Assembly (NCBI GenBank): GCA_938041655.1
Contig: CALISW010000180.1
Location: 1 to 34,098, forward strand
DNA from: an uncultured Thiotrichales bacterium
GTDB lineage: Bacteria; Pseudomonadota; Gammaproteobacteria; CAZUMV01
Direction: 5' to 3'
Length of the DNA stretch: 34,098 nucleotides
Shown one piece after another: positions 15,736-23,248 of the stretch. A model generated the notes under the pieces. It was not told where the DNA came from, did not search any database, and saw nothing but the letters and a program-made list of their open reading frames with translations. A program made the translations under genes and the position numbers. Positions within the stretch are counted from its first letter, which is position 1; each line of letters begins with the position of its first letter.

Positions 15736-16371
15736 TTATTTTAGATCTTTAGCTTGGTCAATCAGCGATTGTATCTTGGCTTCGAGTTGTTCGATTAATA
15801 GTCTTCGAATAACTGGGTCAGGTGGATTGAGGTCATTCGCCATGCCCTCGAGTATGTAACGGGTCAGGTGCATTACCACATCGTAAGCGACGGGTTTATT
15901 ATCCCATTCAGGAAATAGCTCCATACCCATACGCATATATTCTTTTTCAAAGCTCTTTTGTTTCTTGTGCAAAACATCGGCAAGTTCAGGGTCACGCCGT
16001 GCGGCAATGGTCAGTTCCGAAAAAGCCATAAACATCGGCTTGCGGTTTAGCTCGTCATACGAATCAATAGCAAACTGGACTCTGTCCTCGGGGTGTAAAT
16101 CAAGGTCAGTCAGAGAGTTTTTAAACGCGTTTAAACGTCGCTCATGCAGGTAGTCAATAGCATGCCGAATTATGGCTTTACGAGAAGGGTAGTGATGCCG
16201 CATCGCGCCTCTGGATAAACCAGAAAGCTCGGAAATTTTCAGATCAGTAGTATTGTGATAGCCGTACTTAACGAAACATTGCAGAGTGGCCTTGAGGATT
16301 GCGTTGCGTGTTGACTGACTCTTGCGAGCTTGTAAGCCTGACGGTGATCTGGATTTTTTTGCAGTAGCCAC
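15736..16371 (-). CDS. TetR/AcrR-family transcriptional regulator
   Basis: A 211-residue TetR-type regulator. The N-terminal helix-turn-helix spans about residues 20-65: RNAILKATLQCFVKYGYHNTT, then ISELSGLSRGAMRHHYPSRKAI with the recognition helix. The C-terminal ligand domain is helical and not assignable. The start is a GTG with a poor ribosome binding site. On the minus strand, TATACT (16403-16408) and CTGTTT (16426-16431) form a promoter with a 17-base spacer, and operator 4 lies over the -35, so it likely represses itself. It is the only transcription factor in the window, and its gene is the centre of an island with six copies of the same palindrome, so I infer that it is the local repressor. 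Convergent with the PQQ gene, 17 bases apart. Confidence 0.92.
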   Translation of the reverse strand: MATAKKSRSPSGLQARKSQSTRNAILKATLQCFVKYGYHNTTDLKISELSGLSRGAMRHHYPSRKAIIRHAIDYLHERRLNAFKNSLTDLDLHPEDRVQFAIDSYDELNRKPMFMAFSELTIAARRDPELADVLHKKQKSFEKEYMRMGMELFPEWDNKPVAYDVVMHLTRYILEGMANDLNPPDPVIRRLLIEQLEAKIQSLIDQAKDLK

Positions 16372-16422
16372 TGTTGTTAACCATATGCGCTGTTGTGTTC
16401 TCAGTATAACAACCGGTCAGAA

Positions 16423-16446
16423 AAAAAACAGCCATGCTTGATTGTA
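16423..16446. promoter_or_regulatory. Palindromic operator 4 (TetR / SDR2 divergent promoters)
   Basis: The left half, an A-tract plus ACAGCCA, is identical to operators 1 and 3, while the right half (TGCTTGATTGT) is degraded. It overlaps the -35 of the TetR gene (CTGTTT, 17-base spacer, TATACT) on the minus strand. It also covers TTGTAA at 16442-16447, a possible -35 for SDR2 paired with TAATAT at 16465-16470. A weaker site is common for an autoregulated repressor (inference). Confidence 0.62.
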
Positions 16447-16491
16447 AATGTGAAACGCCACTGCTAATATTTTAATACAAGGAGAAAACTC

Positions 16492-17262
16492 ATGGCAAAA
16501 CTCACAGGTAAAGTGGCTCTGGTAACCGGAGCCGCATCAGGATTAGGCAAAGCTGATGCAGAAATGCTGGCAAAGTCTGGCGCAACGGTTTATTTAACAG
16601 ATGTGAATGACAGTGTTGGAAAAAAAGTAGCGGCTGCAATTAACAAGAAATATAAAAACAAGCGTGCTTATTACATCCATCACGATGTGGCGAGCGAGAA
16701 AAACTGGAAGTCAGTCATTGCCTCTATCAAGCGTCGTTCGAAAAGACTCGATGTGCTGGTTAACAATGCTGGCGTAGTTGTGGTCGCAACTCCGGAAACT
16801 ACCACATTAAAAGAATTCAGATTTGCTAATTCTATTATGTCTGAGGGTGTATTCCTGGGTTGTAAATATGCAATCCCGCTGATGAAAGAAAAGGGCGGAG
16901 GTTCAATTATCAATATGTCTTCAGTTGCATCACATGTTGGTTACCCGGTATTTTTTGCCTACTCAGCAGCCAAAGGTGCAGTGCGCTCCATGACTAAATC
17001 AATCGCGGTTCATTGTCAGGCGATGGGCTATAACATTCGTTGTAACTCGGTTCACCCAAGTTCAATTGACACCCCGATGATTGCAGAAGCTAATGAGAAG
17101 TTGGGCATTAATCCTGATGATGCCGCTGATGGCGATATGATCGGAGTTGGTTCGCCGGAGGATGTAGCGAACTTGGTGGTGTTTCTGGCATCAAAAGAGT
17201 CACAATTTATCAATGGTTCCGAGTTAGTCATTGATAACTCGTTGACAGTTAATCCGCTCTAG
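16492..17262 (+). CDS. Short-chain dehydrogenase/reductase 2
   Basis: A 256-residue classical SDR of the hydroxysteroid-dehydrogenase-like type. The cofactor loop is TGAASGLG near residue 13, with an acidic end of strand two (YLTDVND) favouring NAD. NNAGVVVV follows, then the catalytic Ser in NMSSVASHVG and Tyr/Lys in YSAAK. The SSIDTPM segment after the active site is the substrate-loop region. An AAGGAG ribosome binding site precedes the ATG. It is transcribed away from the TetR gene over operator 4, so it may be the most directly controlled enzyme. It is followed by a strong bidirectional terminator, so the unit is monocistronic. Lysine-rich surface segments (KKYKNKRAYY, KRRSKRL) are a minor peculiarity. 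Confidence 0.9.
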   Translation: MAKLTGKVALVTGAASGLGKADAEMLAKSGATVYLTDVNDSVGKKVAAAINKKYKNKRAYYIHHDVASEKNWKSVIASIKRRSKRLDVLVNNAGVVVVATPETTTLKEFRFANSIMSEGVFLGCKYAIPLMKEKGGGSIINMSSVASHVGYPVFFAYSAAKGAVRSMTKSIAVHCQAMGYNIRCNSVHPSSIDTPMIAEANEKLGINPDDAADGDMIGVGSPEDVANLVVFLASKESQFINGSELVIDNSLTVNPL

Positions 17263-17282
17263 AGACTAGCTGATCATTTAAC

Positions 17283-17317
17283 AAAAAGGGGAGTGCATGC
17301 ATGGCACTCCCTTTTTT
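17283..17317. terminator. Bidirectional rho-independent terminator (SDR2 / SDR3)
   Basis: The stem GGGAGTGC/GCACTCCC with a seven-base loop is flanked by an A-run on the left and six T on the right. It sits in the 72-base gap between the convergent SDR2 and SDR3 genes and can end both transcripts. Confidence 0.92.
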
Positions 17318-17334
17318 CGTCTGTATAAAAGATG

Positions 17335-18231
17335 TTAGTCTTTATAAATATTTTTAAAGCGGTCGGGAACGCCGCCTGGCCAGGCGTTACCCCAGTGTTG
17401 CATGCCACCATCTATTGTCAGTTCTGCACCCGTTATAAATTTACCCGCATTTGAACCTAGATAAATGACGCCCTCAGCTACATCGCAGACATCACCAGTT
17501 TTCAGCATCGGGTTTGAGTTCATGAAATTGTTTTGAACCTCTTCGCTGTAAACCTCAAGGCCATTGGATGCAATCGAACCAGGGGCGAGACAATTCACTC
17601 TGATATTATGTTCGGCCCATTCGGTTGCGACTGAACGCGTCAATGCAAGCACGCCGGATCTTGCGGCAGCGGTGTGTGCGACTTGTGGCATGCCACGACG
17701 CACGTTGGCGATAATGTTGACGATGTTTCCAGCCTGTTCATGCTTGCGCCATAGCTGTGCCGCTCGTTGCATCATGTACCAGGTGCCATTGAGATTTAAA
17801 TCAATCACGGCATTCCAGCCATTAATTGAAAAGTCTATCGCTGGTTGTGGAAACTGGCCGCCACTGTTGTTAACCAGAATATCTATGCCGCCATGGTCAT
17901 CCCAAATAGCTTGCATCATCTCGGCAACTTTTTCCGGCTCTCTGATATTGACAGTATAACTATGCACTGTTTTCTTCAGATGCTTTTTAACTCCATTGAT
18001 AGTGCCGTCGAGGTTGTCCTGATTACGACTGCATATGATGACGGTGGCACCGCAGCGCGCCATCAGATAACTAATGCCTCTGCCTATGCCGGTACCGCCA
18101 CCTGAGACCAATACGGTTTTTCCTGCAAGGCAATTTTCTTTGTAAACGGTAGGATAGGTGGCCAGCTCTTCGTCGTTAAGATCCCAGCGTTGACTGATAC
18201 CAGCGTCTTTTGAATTTGAATCAGTCGCCAT
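17335..18231 (-). CDS. SDR3, 2,4-dienoyl-/trans-2-enoyl-CoA reductase-like
   Basis: A 298-residue SDR with cofactor loop SGGGTGIG at about residue 43 and NNSGGQFPQP in place of NNAG. The usual YxxxK is absent: the aligned segment reads VAHTAAARSGVLALTR. That pattern resembles the peroxisomal enoyl-CoA/2,4-dienoyl-CoA reductase subgroup, where the active site is rearranged, and RVNCLAPGSI follows as in that group. I therefore call an NADPH-dependent reductase of a 2-enoyl- or 2,4-dienoyl-CoA; an exact substrate is not claimed. Its start overlaps the thiolase stop by 11 bases, making it the last gene of the Rieske 2 operon, before the strong terminator. It would remove a conjugated double bond before or after thiolytic cleavage (inference). 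Confidence 0.83.
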   Translation of the reverse strand: MATDSNSKDAGISQRWDLNDEELATYPTVYKENCLAGKTVLVSGGGTGIGRGISYLMARCGATVIICSRNQDNLDGTINGVKKHLKKTVHSYTVNIREPEKVAEMMQAIWDDHGGIDILVNNSGGQFPQPAIDFSINGWNAVIDLNLNGTWYMMQRAAQLWRKHEQAGNIVNIIANVRRGMPQVAHTAAARSGVLALTRSVATEWAEHNIRVNCLAPGSIASNGLEVYSEEVQNNFMNSNPMLKTGDVCDVAEGVIYLGSNAGKFITGAELTIDGGMQHWGNAWPGGVPDRFKNIYKD

Positions 18232-19429
18232 GATATTGTCCTACTATAGAGACGGTACATACGTTTCGGTTGGGTAAGCCGCCCAGGTTATGCGTCAAAC
18301 CCAGTTGTGGATCTTTAAGTTGTCGTTTGTCAGCACGTCCGTGCATTTGTAAGTACAGCTCATAGATCATGCGTAAGCCTGTTGCGCCGATAGGGTGGCC
18401 AAAACATTTAAGGCCACCATCAATTTGACAAGGTAGTTCACCATCGCTGTCGAATTTCCCATCCAGCACATCGTGTACCGCTCTACCTTGTTCGGATACT
18501 TGCAGATCTTCCATGGTGACGATTTCTGTCACTGAAAAACAGTCGTGTACTTCAAATAGATCCAGCTCTTTTGCCGGGTCACTAATACCAGCTTCTGCGT
18601 AAGCATTTTTTGCTGCAATACGTGCGGTCAGGGCATAACTGCCATCCCAGCTTTTGTGTGCCAGTTCGACGCCGTTACTGGCAGATAACTGCAGGGCTTT
18701 AATGCTGACCAGAGTACCCGTTTTGCCAAGATGTGCTGCCATCTCTGGCGTGGTCACGATGGCACAGGCAGCACCATCACTGACACCACAGCAGTCATAC
18801 AGACCTAGTGGATAAGAGATCATTGGCGCTTGCATGGCTTGTTCTTTTTCTATGGTCTTTTGCAAATGTGCTTTTGGGTTTAGTGAGCCATTTTGATGAC
18901 TCTTCCATGAAACATGCGCCATTGCTTCCTTAAGGGTATCCATATCCAGTTTGTTTCTGCTGGCATAGGCGCTGGCAAATTGTGCGAATGAACCCGGTGC
19001 AGTGCTGCCCGGTAACCACAAGTCTTCAAAAGTACCTTTGGTTCTCTCGGGTAGACCGGCATAACCTGTATCTTTTAATTTCTCGACGCCCATTGCGAGC
19101 GCAATATCGCATGCGCCGGCGGCAACTGCGTAGGTCGCTGCGCGCAGCGACTCGGTGCCGGTGGCGCAAAGGTTTTCTACACGCGTGACTGGTATGTTGG
19201 GTAGGCGCAAGGCTTGCGACATGGGGATGGCGGATTTACCGACATTTTGTTCATCAAAAAATACGCCAAGCCAGCCTGCTTCTATTTGTTCTTTTTCAAT
19301 GCCGGCATCAGTAATGCATTCATTAAATGCTTCGAGCATGAGTTCTTCGGGTCCGGCGTCCCAGCGTTCACCGAACTTGCTGCAACCCATACCAATAATG
19401 GCAACTTTATCTTTAATGCCCCTACTCAT
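18221..19429 (-). CDS. SCP2-type thiolase / acyltransferase
   Basis: A 402-residue thiolase-fold protein of the SCP-x/Ltp2/PhlC type rather than a classical degradative thiolase. The nucleophile is Cys88 in VENLCATGTESL. His295 in FEVHDCFSVTE and His345 in CFGHPIGATG complete the likely active site, with HNLGG near the C-terminus. Members either cleave 3-ketoacyl-CoA, act as retro-aldolases on sterol side chains, or transfer acetyl groups to carbon as PhlC does; the last two types work with a DUF35 partner. Here a DUF35 domain is fused to the immediately upstream gene, and the two genes overlap by ATGA, so a physical complex is likely. It is the third gene of a four-gene operon. Confidence 0.9.
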   Translation of the reverse strand: MSRGIKDKVAIIGMGCSKFGERWDAGPEELMLEAFNECITDAGIEKEQIEAGWLGVFFDEQNVGKSAIPMSQALRLPNIPVTRVENLCATGTESLRAATYAVAAGACDIALAMGVEKLKDTGYAGLPERTKGTFEDLWLPGSTAPGSFAQFASAYASRNKLDMDTLKEAMAHVSWKSHQNGSLNPKAHLQKTIEKEQAMQAPMISYPLGLYDCCGVSDGAACAIVTTPEMAAHLGKTGTLVSIKALQLSASNGVELAHKSWDGSYALTARIAAKNAYAEAGISDPAKELDLFEVHDCFSVTEIVTMEDLQVSEQGRAVHDVLDGKFDSDGELPCQIDGGLKCFGHPIGATGLRMIYELYLQMHGRADKRQLKDPQLGLTHNLGGLPNRNVCTVSIVGQYHGD

Positions 19430-20868
19430 GATTCACCTGCTGGTGCTGCTTTCCAGAAATAACGACGGAAGCCTCTCAATTGATCAATGTCTTTTATTCT
19501 AAAGCGGGGCGTTACTTGTACACCTACTGCCAGTTCACCTACTTCAAAATCAGTGAATTCCATCATCACGTTGGCACCATTATCAAATTGGACGTTGCCG
19601 TATTTCAAAGGTGGGTTGGTACTGTGAGCCAGCCAGTCTTCGGTAAAGGATTTTACTTGCGCACTTTCATTTTGCAGGCAGTATTCCTGTTGTGTTTCAT
19701 AGGCACCACAGTCAGGGTTGACGCAAAGTTTCGCCATCGGGAATTGAATAGTTTCGCATGCCTCACAACGACCTCCGATGAAGGTGTTAATGCTTCTGCG
19801 TTTGCGATAGTAAACCGACATGGCGGTGCGGTTGTCGCGCTCAGCGCGCATTCCCCAGTCCATATCTAGTAGTTGTTTGTTGGAGAGATAGCGGGTGTAA
19901 CTCTCTACTGTGGTGCCATCACTGATGGACTGCATCTTTGATTGTTGTTGTTTTAATTTGGCGGTGGTTTTCAGCAAGATGGCGTCTGCACCCTGGCCAA
20001 AACCAATTAACAGAATAGTTTGATCCGGCTTGGCGCTGAGTAATATCTGGTGCAGCATCACTAGTGGGTGAGCGCAGCCACAGATACCTGTGATATTGAT
20101 CAGGTTGTCTGCCAGTTTGGCGTTATCCAATCCTGCTTTTTTAGCCAGTGCGCCGGCGGTTCTGGTATTGCTTAATGGTAGCACCAGATGGTCAATGGTG
20201 TCCGCAGCTACTTTTGCTTTGTCGAGCAACTTTTTAATCACCTTGGGTAGTATCTGGTTGATGCCTTCATCGCGAACCCAGCGTTCTTCGTATTGATAGT
20301 TGTGGGGCTGTTGCGGGGTACGATAGTGATCGACTAAATCAATTGAGATGGACTCAGCGGCAATAAAGGCCGCTATTGGATTTGATCCGGTGACCACCGC
20401 AGCTGCGCCATCTCCATCAATCATTTCAGCGGGGTTGCCTGCTTTTGGAATACAGGCATCTGAAGCAATTAACAGGGATTGAGTGTTGCTAGCATCTTGC
20501 TGTAGTTGTCGGAGCAGGGCAGAAGTGCCAGCACGCATTGATGAGCTGACATCAAGTGTTGTGACCGAGTCATTCAGGTTCACTGCTTCACCGATTAAGG
20601 TGGCATGTTGTCGGTCAATGAATGGTGCGCTGGTTGAGGCAAAAGTTAGTGATTGTATTTCGTCATTGTCGTTTTGTAACAAGCAATCATTGCCAGCACT
20701 AACTGCCATAGTTATCGGGTCTTCATCGCTGCTGCAAAAAGCCCGCTGGCCTTTGGCACGAGCTGCTAGTCCGGGGTTAACCCAGTTGTGAGCCTGGGCG
20801 ATAGCGGTACGCTGTAATCTCAACCGAGGTATTGATATGGCACTGGCTGTGATTCCAAAATCAGTCAT
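19426..20868 (-). CDS. HMG-CoA synthase-like protein fused to DUF35 (Zn-ribbon/OB-fold)
   Basis: A 480-residue two-domain protein. Residues 1 to about 320 follow the HMG-CoA synthase/KAS III fold: GITASAISIPRLRL start, DGDGAAAVV, GFGQGADAILLK. Residues about 350-475 are DUF35, with a zinc ribbon (Cys368, Cys371, Cys382, Cys387) and an OB fold (VKSFTEDWLAH, VMMEFTDFEVGELAVG). The position of the catalytic Cys, FACKAGT in archaeal enzymes, reads SSMRAGT here with Met111. The usual active-site His region reads LPLSNTRTAG, so this half looks catalytically inactive. In archaea thiolase, HMG-CoA synthase and DUF35 form one complex, and in PhlACB an inactive thiolase-fold subunit pairs with an active PhlC. 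A structural or channelling subunit for the adjacent thiolase is my best inference. Its start overlaps the Rieske 2 stop (TAATG). Confidence 0.85.
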   Translation of the reverse strand: MTDFGITASAISIPRLRLQRTAIAQAHNWVNPGLAARAKGQRAFCSSDEDPITMAVSAGNDCLLQNDNDEIQSLTFASTSAPFIDRQHATLIGEAVNLNDSVTTLDVSSSMRAGTSALLRQLQQDASNTQSLLIASDACIPKAGNPAEMIDGDGAAAVVTGSNPIAAFIAAESISIDLVDHYRTPQQPHNYQYEERWVRDEGINQILPKVIKKLLDKAKVAADTIDHLVLPLSNTRTAGALAKKAGLDNAKLADNLINITGICGCAHPLVMLHQILLSAKPDQTILLIGFGQGADAILLKTTAKLKQQQSKMQSISDGTTVESYTRYLSNKQLLDMDWGMRAERDNRTAMSVYYRKRRSINTFIGGRCEACETIQFPMAKLCVNPDCGAYETQQEYCLQNESAQVKSFTEDWLAHSTNPPLKYGNVQFDNGANVMMEFTDFEVGELAVGVQVTPRFRIKDIDQLRGFRRYFWKAAPAGES

Positions 20869-22082
20869 TATTCTTCAATATAATCCGAAAGTAGTTCTGG
20901 CAATCGTAACGCGGTATCGATGTTGTCTTTGCCGATGCGTCGGTCGAGTTCTTCATGCCAATAGTAGATGCGTCGTTCCTGATAGTTTAGCTTCATGCCC
21001 TTTAGGGATTTAGCGCCGATAGATTTTTGTATCTCTTCAGCAAACTGAGTATCTTCTTCTAGAATGCGTTCAAAGTTTTTAATGCGCTTTACCCAGGTTT
21101 CAGTCAGCGGTTCCGTTTTGGCTTCCGGTCCAAACCAGATGACCTCAATGTACATGCTGTCAGTTCCCTTGGGCCAGAATAGCAAGAAAGGCACACCAGC
21201 AGGATCTATTGGGGCGACTAAATTCGGGAAGAAGTTATAAGAGCAGTTATTGGTTAAGGGGATTTCTGTAATGGTTTCAATCTGCTTCATGTCGACAGTA
21301 CCAGGGTCGACCCAGTCGTCGCGTCTCCATGGGGTAATCATGCGCGAGTGGCCATTTTTAAACAGACTGATATGGCAGCCACGGTGGTCGAGGAATCTGT
21401 CGACGGTGTTTTTGTGGATTGAGGGCAGGTGATAGACCTCAAGAAAGGCATCCATCAATACTTTAACATTGCAGTTCACGGTAAAGCCGTCACGATGAAT
21501 GAAGTGCAGGTTTTCAGGTTGCATCTGGGCAAAGTCATCAGCCAGAGGACCGAGATGTTCCAGTAACGGTTCGGCATTCAGATCTTCATTAACGAATATC
21601 CAGTTGCCCAACTGCTCTACGCGCACAGCATTCAGGGAATGGCATTTGGTGTCGAGCCCGACAAAATCACGTTTGTCTCTAAGGCGAATCAGATCCCCTT
21701 GCAGATTATAAGTCCAACCGTGGTAACCACAGACGAGACTACGTTTAACCGAGCCGGCTGCATCGCGCACAATCGGTGCGCCACGATGTCGGCAAGTATT
21801 ATAGAAAGCGTTGATCTGATCATTCTCATCTCTGATCAGAACGATTGGGGCACTACCATGTTCCCATAGCATGTAATCGCCCGTACTGGGGATCTCATCT
21901 GTGTGTCCGGCGAACAGCCATGCTTTTTGCCACATTAGTGCTTGTTCGGCATCCAGATACTCGGGGTCGTTATATCTGCCCTTGGGAACTTCGGGAAACA
22001 TTGGAAAGTCTGCAGGGGGCTCTTTGCGCTGTTTTTCGTAGGCGATGCCATCACGAATTTTATTGCTGGATTCCTGATCCAT
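20868..22082 (-). CDS. Rieske non-heme iron oxygenase, alpha subunit (2)
   Basis: A 404-residue Rieske oxygenase catalytic subunit. The [2Fe-2S] ligands are in CRHRGA (Cys97, His99) and CGYHGW (Cys118, His121). The iron-site segment is DAFLEVYHLPSIH with Asp211, His218 and His223. It is more distant from Rieske 1 and 3 than those are from each other, and shorter by about 50 residues, so it probably acts on a different intermediate. The ATG has an AGGGG ribosome binding site. It is the first gene of the coupled operon with the HMGCS-like/DUF35 protein, thiolase and SDR3, controlled from operator 5. A short inverted repeat (22110-22126) lies in its leader. No dedicated electron-transfer partner is visible. 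Confidence 0.92.
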   Translation of the reverse strand: MDQESSNKIRDGIAYEKQRKEPPADFPMFPEVPKGRYNDPEYLDAEQALMWQKAWLFAGHTDEIPSTGDYMLWEHGSAPIVLIRDENDQINAFYNTCRHRGAPIVRDAAGSVKRSLVCGYHGWTYNLQGDLIRLRDKRDFVGLDTKCHSLNAVRVEQLGNWIFVNEDLNAEPLLEHLGPLADDFAQMQPENLHFIHRDGFTVNCNVKVLMDAFLEVYHLPSIHKNTVDRFLDHRGCHISLFKNGHSRMITPWRRDDWVDPGTVDMKQIETITEIPLTNNCSYNFFPNLVAPIDPAGVPFLLFWPKGTDSMYIEVIWFGPEAKTEPLTETWVKRIKNFERILEEDTQFAEEIQKSIGAKSLKGMKLNYQERRIYYWHEELDRRIGKDNIDTALRLPELLSDYIEE

Positions 22083-22109
22083 ACTGTACCCCTGAAAGAA
22101 TGTGTAATG

Positions 22110-22126
22110 ACGAGACTAAGTCTCGT
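22110..22126. repeat. Short inverted repeat in the Rieske 2 leader
   Basis: ACGAGACT, one base, AGTCTCGT: perfect eight-base arms. It lies 27-44 bases upstream of the Rieske 2 ATG and downstream of the putative -10 (TAGAAT on the minus strand at 22139-22144). It is therefore probably in the untranslated leader or near the start point: a second operator or an mRNA hairpin. Confidence 0.55.
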
Positions 22127-22155
22127 TAACTGACTGGAATTCTAACAAAAATTAA

Positions 22156-22179
22156 AAAAAACAACCACGACTGTTTTTT
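22156..22179. promoter_or_regulatory. Palindromic operator 5 (Rieske 2 operon)
   Basis: A-tract, ACAACCACGACTGT, T-tract. The outer ACA and TGT and the A/T tracts match the other sites, while three central base pairs do not pair. The candidate -10 TAGAAT (22139-22144, minus strand) starts about 24 bases from the centre, the same geometry as operators 1, 3 and 4. It lies in the 145-base gap between E1 beta and Rieske 2. Confidence 0.6.
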
Positions 22180-22227
22180 ATTTTATTGTGATCTGAATAC
22201 GATTGCCAGAGTAGTTAGTTTTAAACT

Positions 22228-23235
22228 CTAAGCCAGTGTTTTGCGTATTGCTGCCTCGATGTGAGCAGGGCCGGGAACATAGGCGCGTTCCAGTTCTCTG
22301 GCAAAAGGTACCGGGGTATGTGGCGCAGAGACTTGTTCTATCGGTGCTTTGAGCGAAGCAAAGCCCTTACTAGCAACCATGGCTGCAATATCAGCCGTTA
22401 AGCCACAGCGTGGAGGTGATTCATCTACCACTACCAGCCTGCCAGTTGCCTCAACACTTTCCAGAATGGTTTCTTCATCCAGAGGAGAGCTTGAACGAGG
22501 ATCTACCAAATCGCAGGTAATGCCTTCCTCTGCCAGCTTATCGATAACTTTAATAGCAAATTTAACGCTGCGACTGAAGGCAACTACAGTCACATCATCA
22601 CCTTCGCGAGGCATATCAGCTTCACCGATAGGTACCGTGTAAGGCTCATCCGGAACTTCGCACTTGTCGTTATAAAGCCCTTTATGTTCGAAGAACAACA
22701 CCGGATCATCATCTCGAATTGCACTGATCAACAAGCCTTTAGCATCATAGGCGTTGGACGGCATCACAACTTTGAGCCCTGGCACCGAGGTCATCATTTG
22801 GTACATGGTTTGTGAATGTTGTGCGGCCATATTCATACCGGCTCCTGTCGGTAACCTAACCACTACCGGGCAGGTGGTTTTACCACCAAACATATATCGG
22901 AATTTTGCCAGCTGATTAAAAATCTGGTCCATGCTCACGCCAATGAAATCGGCAAACATCAGTTCGGCGATAGGGCGCATGCCTGCCAGTGCAGCACCGT
23001 TGGCGGCGCCAATTATGGCTGATTCGGAGATGGGGGTATCAATGACTCGATCCACCCCGAATTTATTCACCAGGTCTTTGGTGACGCCAAAGATACCGCC
23101 GGCGGCATCAACTACTCCAGCGCTACCTGCTTGTCCACCGGAAACATCCTCGCCGAGAATGAAGACGCGTTCGTCTCGTTCGAACTCCTGATGCAGTGCT
23201 TCGTTTAAAGCATCTCGATAGGTTTTAATAGGCAC
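22228..23235 (-). CDS. TPP-dependent 2-oxoacid/acetoin dehydrogenase E1, beta subunit
   Basis: A 335-residue E1 beta (transketolase pyrimidine plus C-terminal domain) of the pyruvate/acetoin dehydrogenase type. It opens YRDALNEALHQEFERDERVFILGEDV and continues with DTPISESAIIGAANGAALAG, RLPTGAGMNMAAQHSQ and a C-terminal domain with VVDESPPRCGLTADIAA. It pairs with E1 alpha, whose stop lies 13 bases upstream. The start is GTG with an AGAAGGAAG ribosome binding site. Together they would decarboxylate a 2-oxo acid or cleave an acetoin-like compound using thiamine diphosphate. No E2 lipoyl acyltransferase or E3 follows, so partners must come from elsewhere, or the enzyme works alone. Confidence 0.92.
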   Translation of the reverse strand: MPIKTYRDALNEALHQEFERDERVFILGEDVSGGQAGSAGVVDAAGGIFGVTKDLVNKFGVDRVIDTPISESAIIGAANGAALAGMRPIAELMFADFIGVSMDQIFNQLAKFRYMFGGKTTCPVVVRLPTGAGMNMAAQHSQTMYQMMTSVPGLKVVMPSNAYDAKGLLISAIRDDDPVLFFEHKGLYNDKCEVPDEPYTVPIGEADMPREGDDVTVVAFSRSVKFAIKVIDKLAEEGITCDLVDPRSSSPLDEETILESVEATGRLVVVDESPPRCGLTADIAAMVASKGFASLKAPIEQVSAPHTPVPFARELERAYVPGPAHIEAAIRKTLA

Positions 23236-23248
23236 AGTCTACTTCCTT

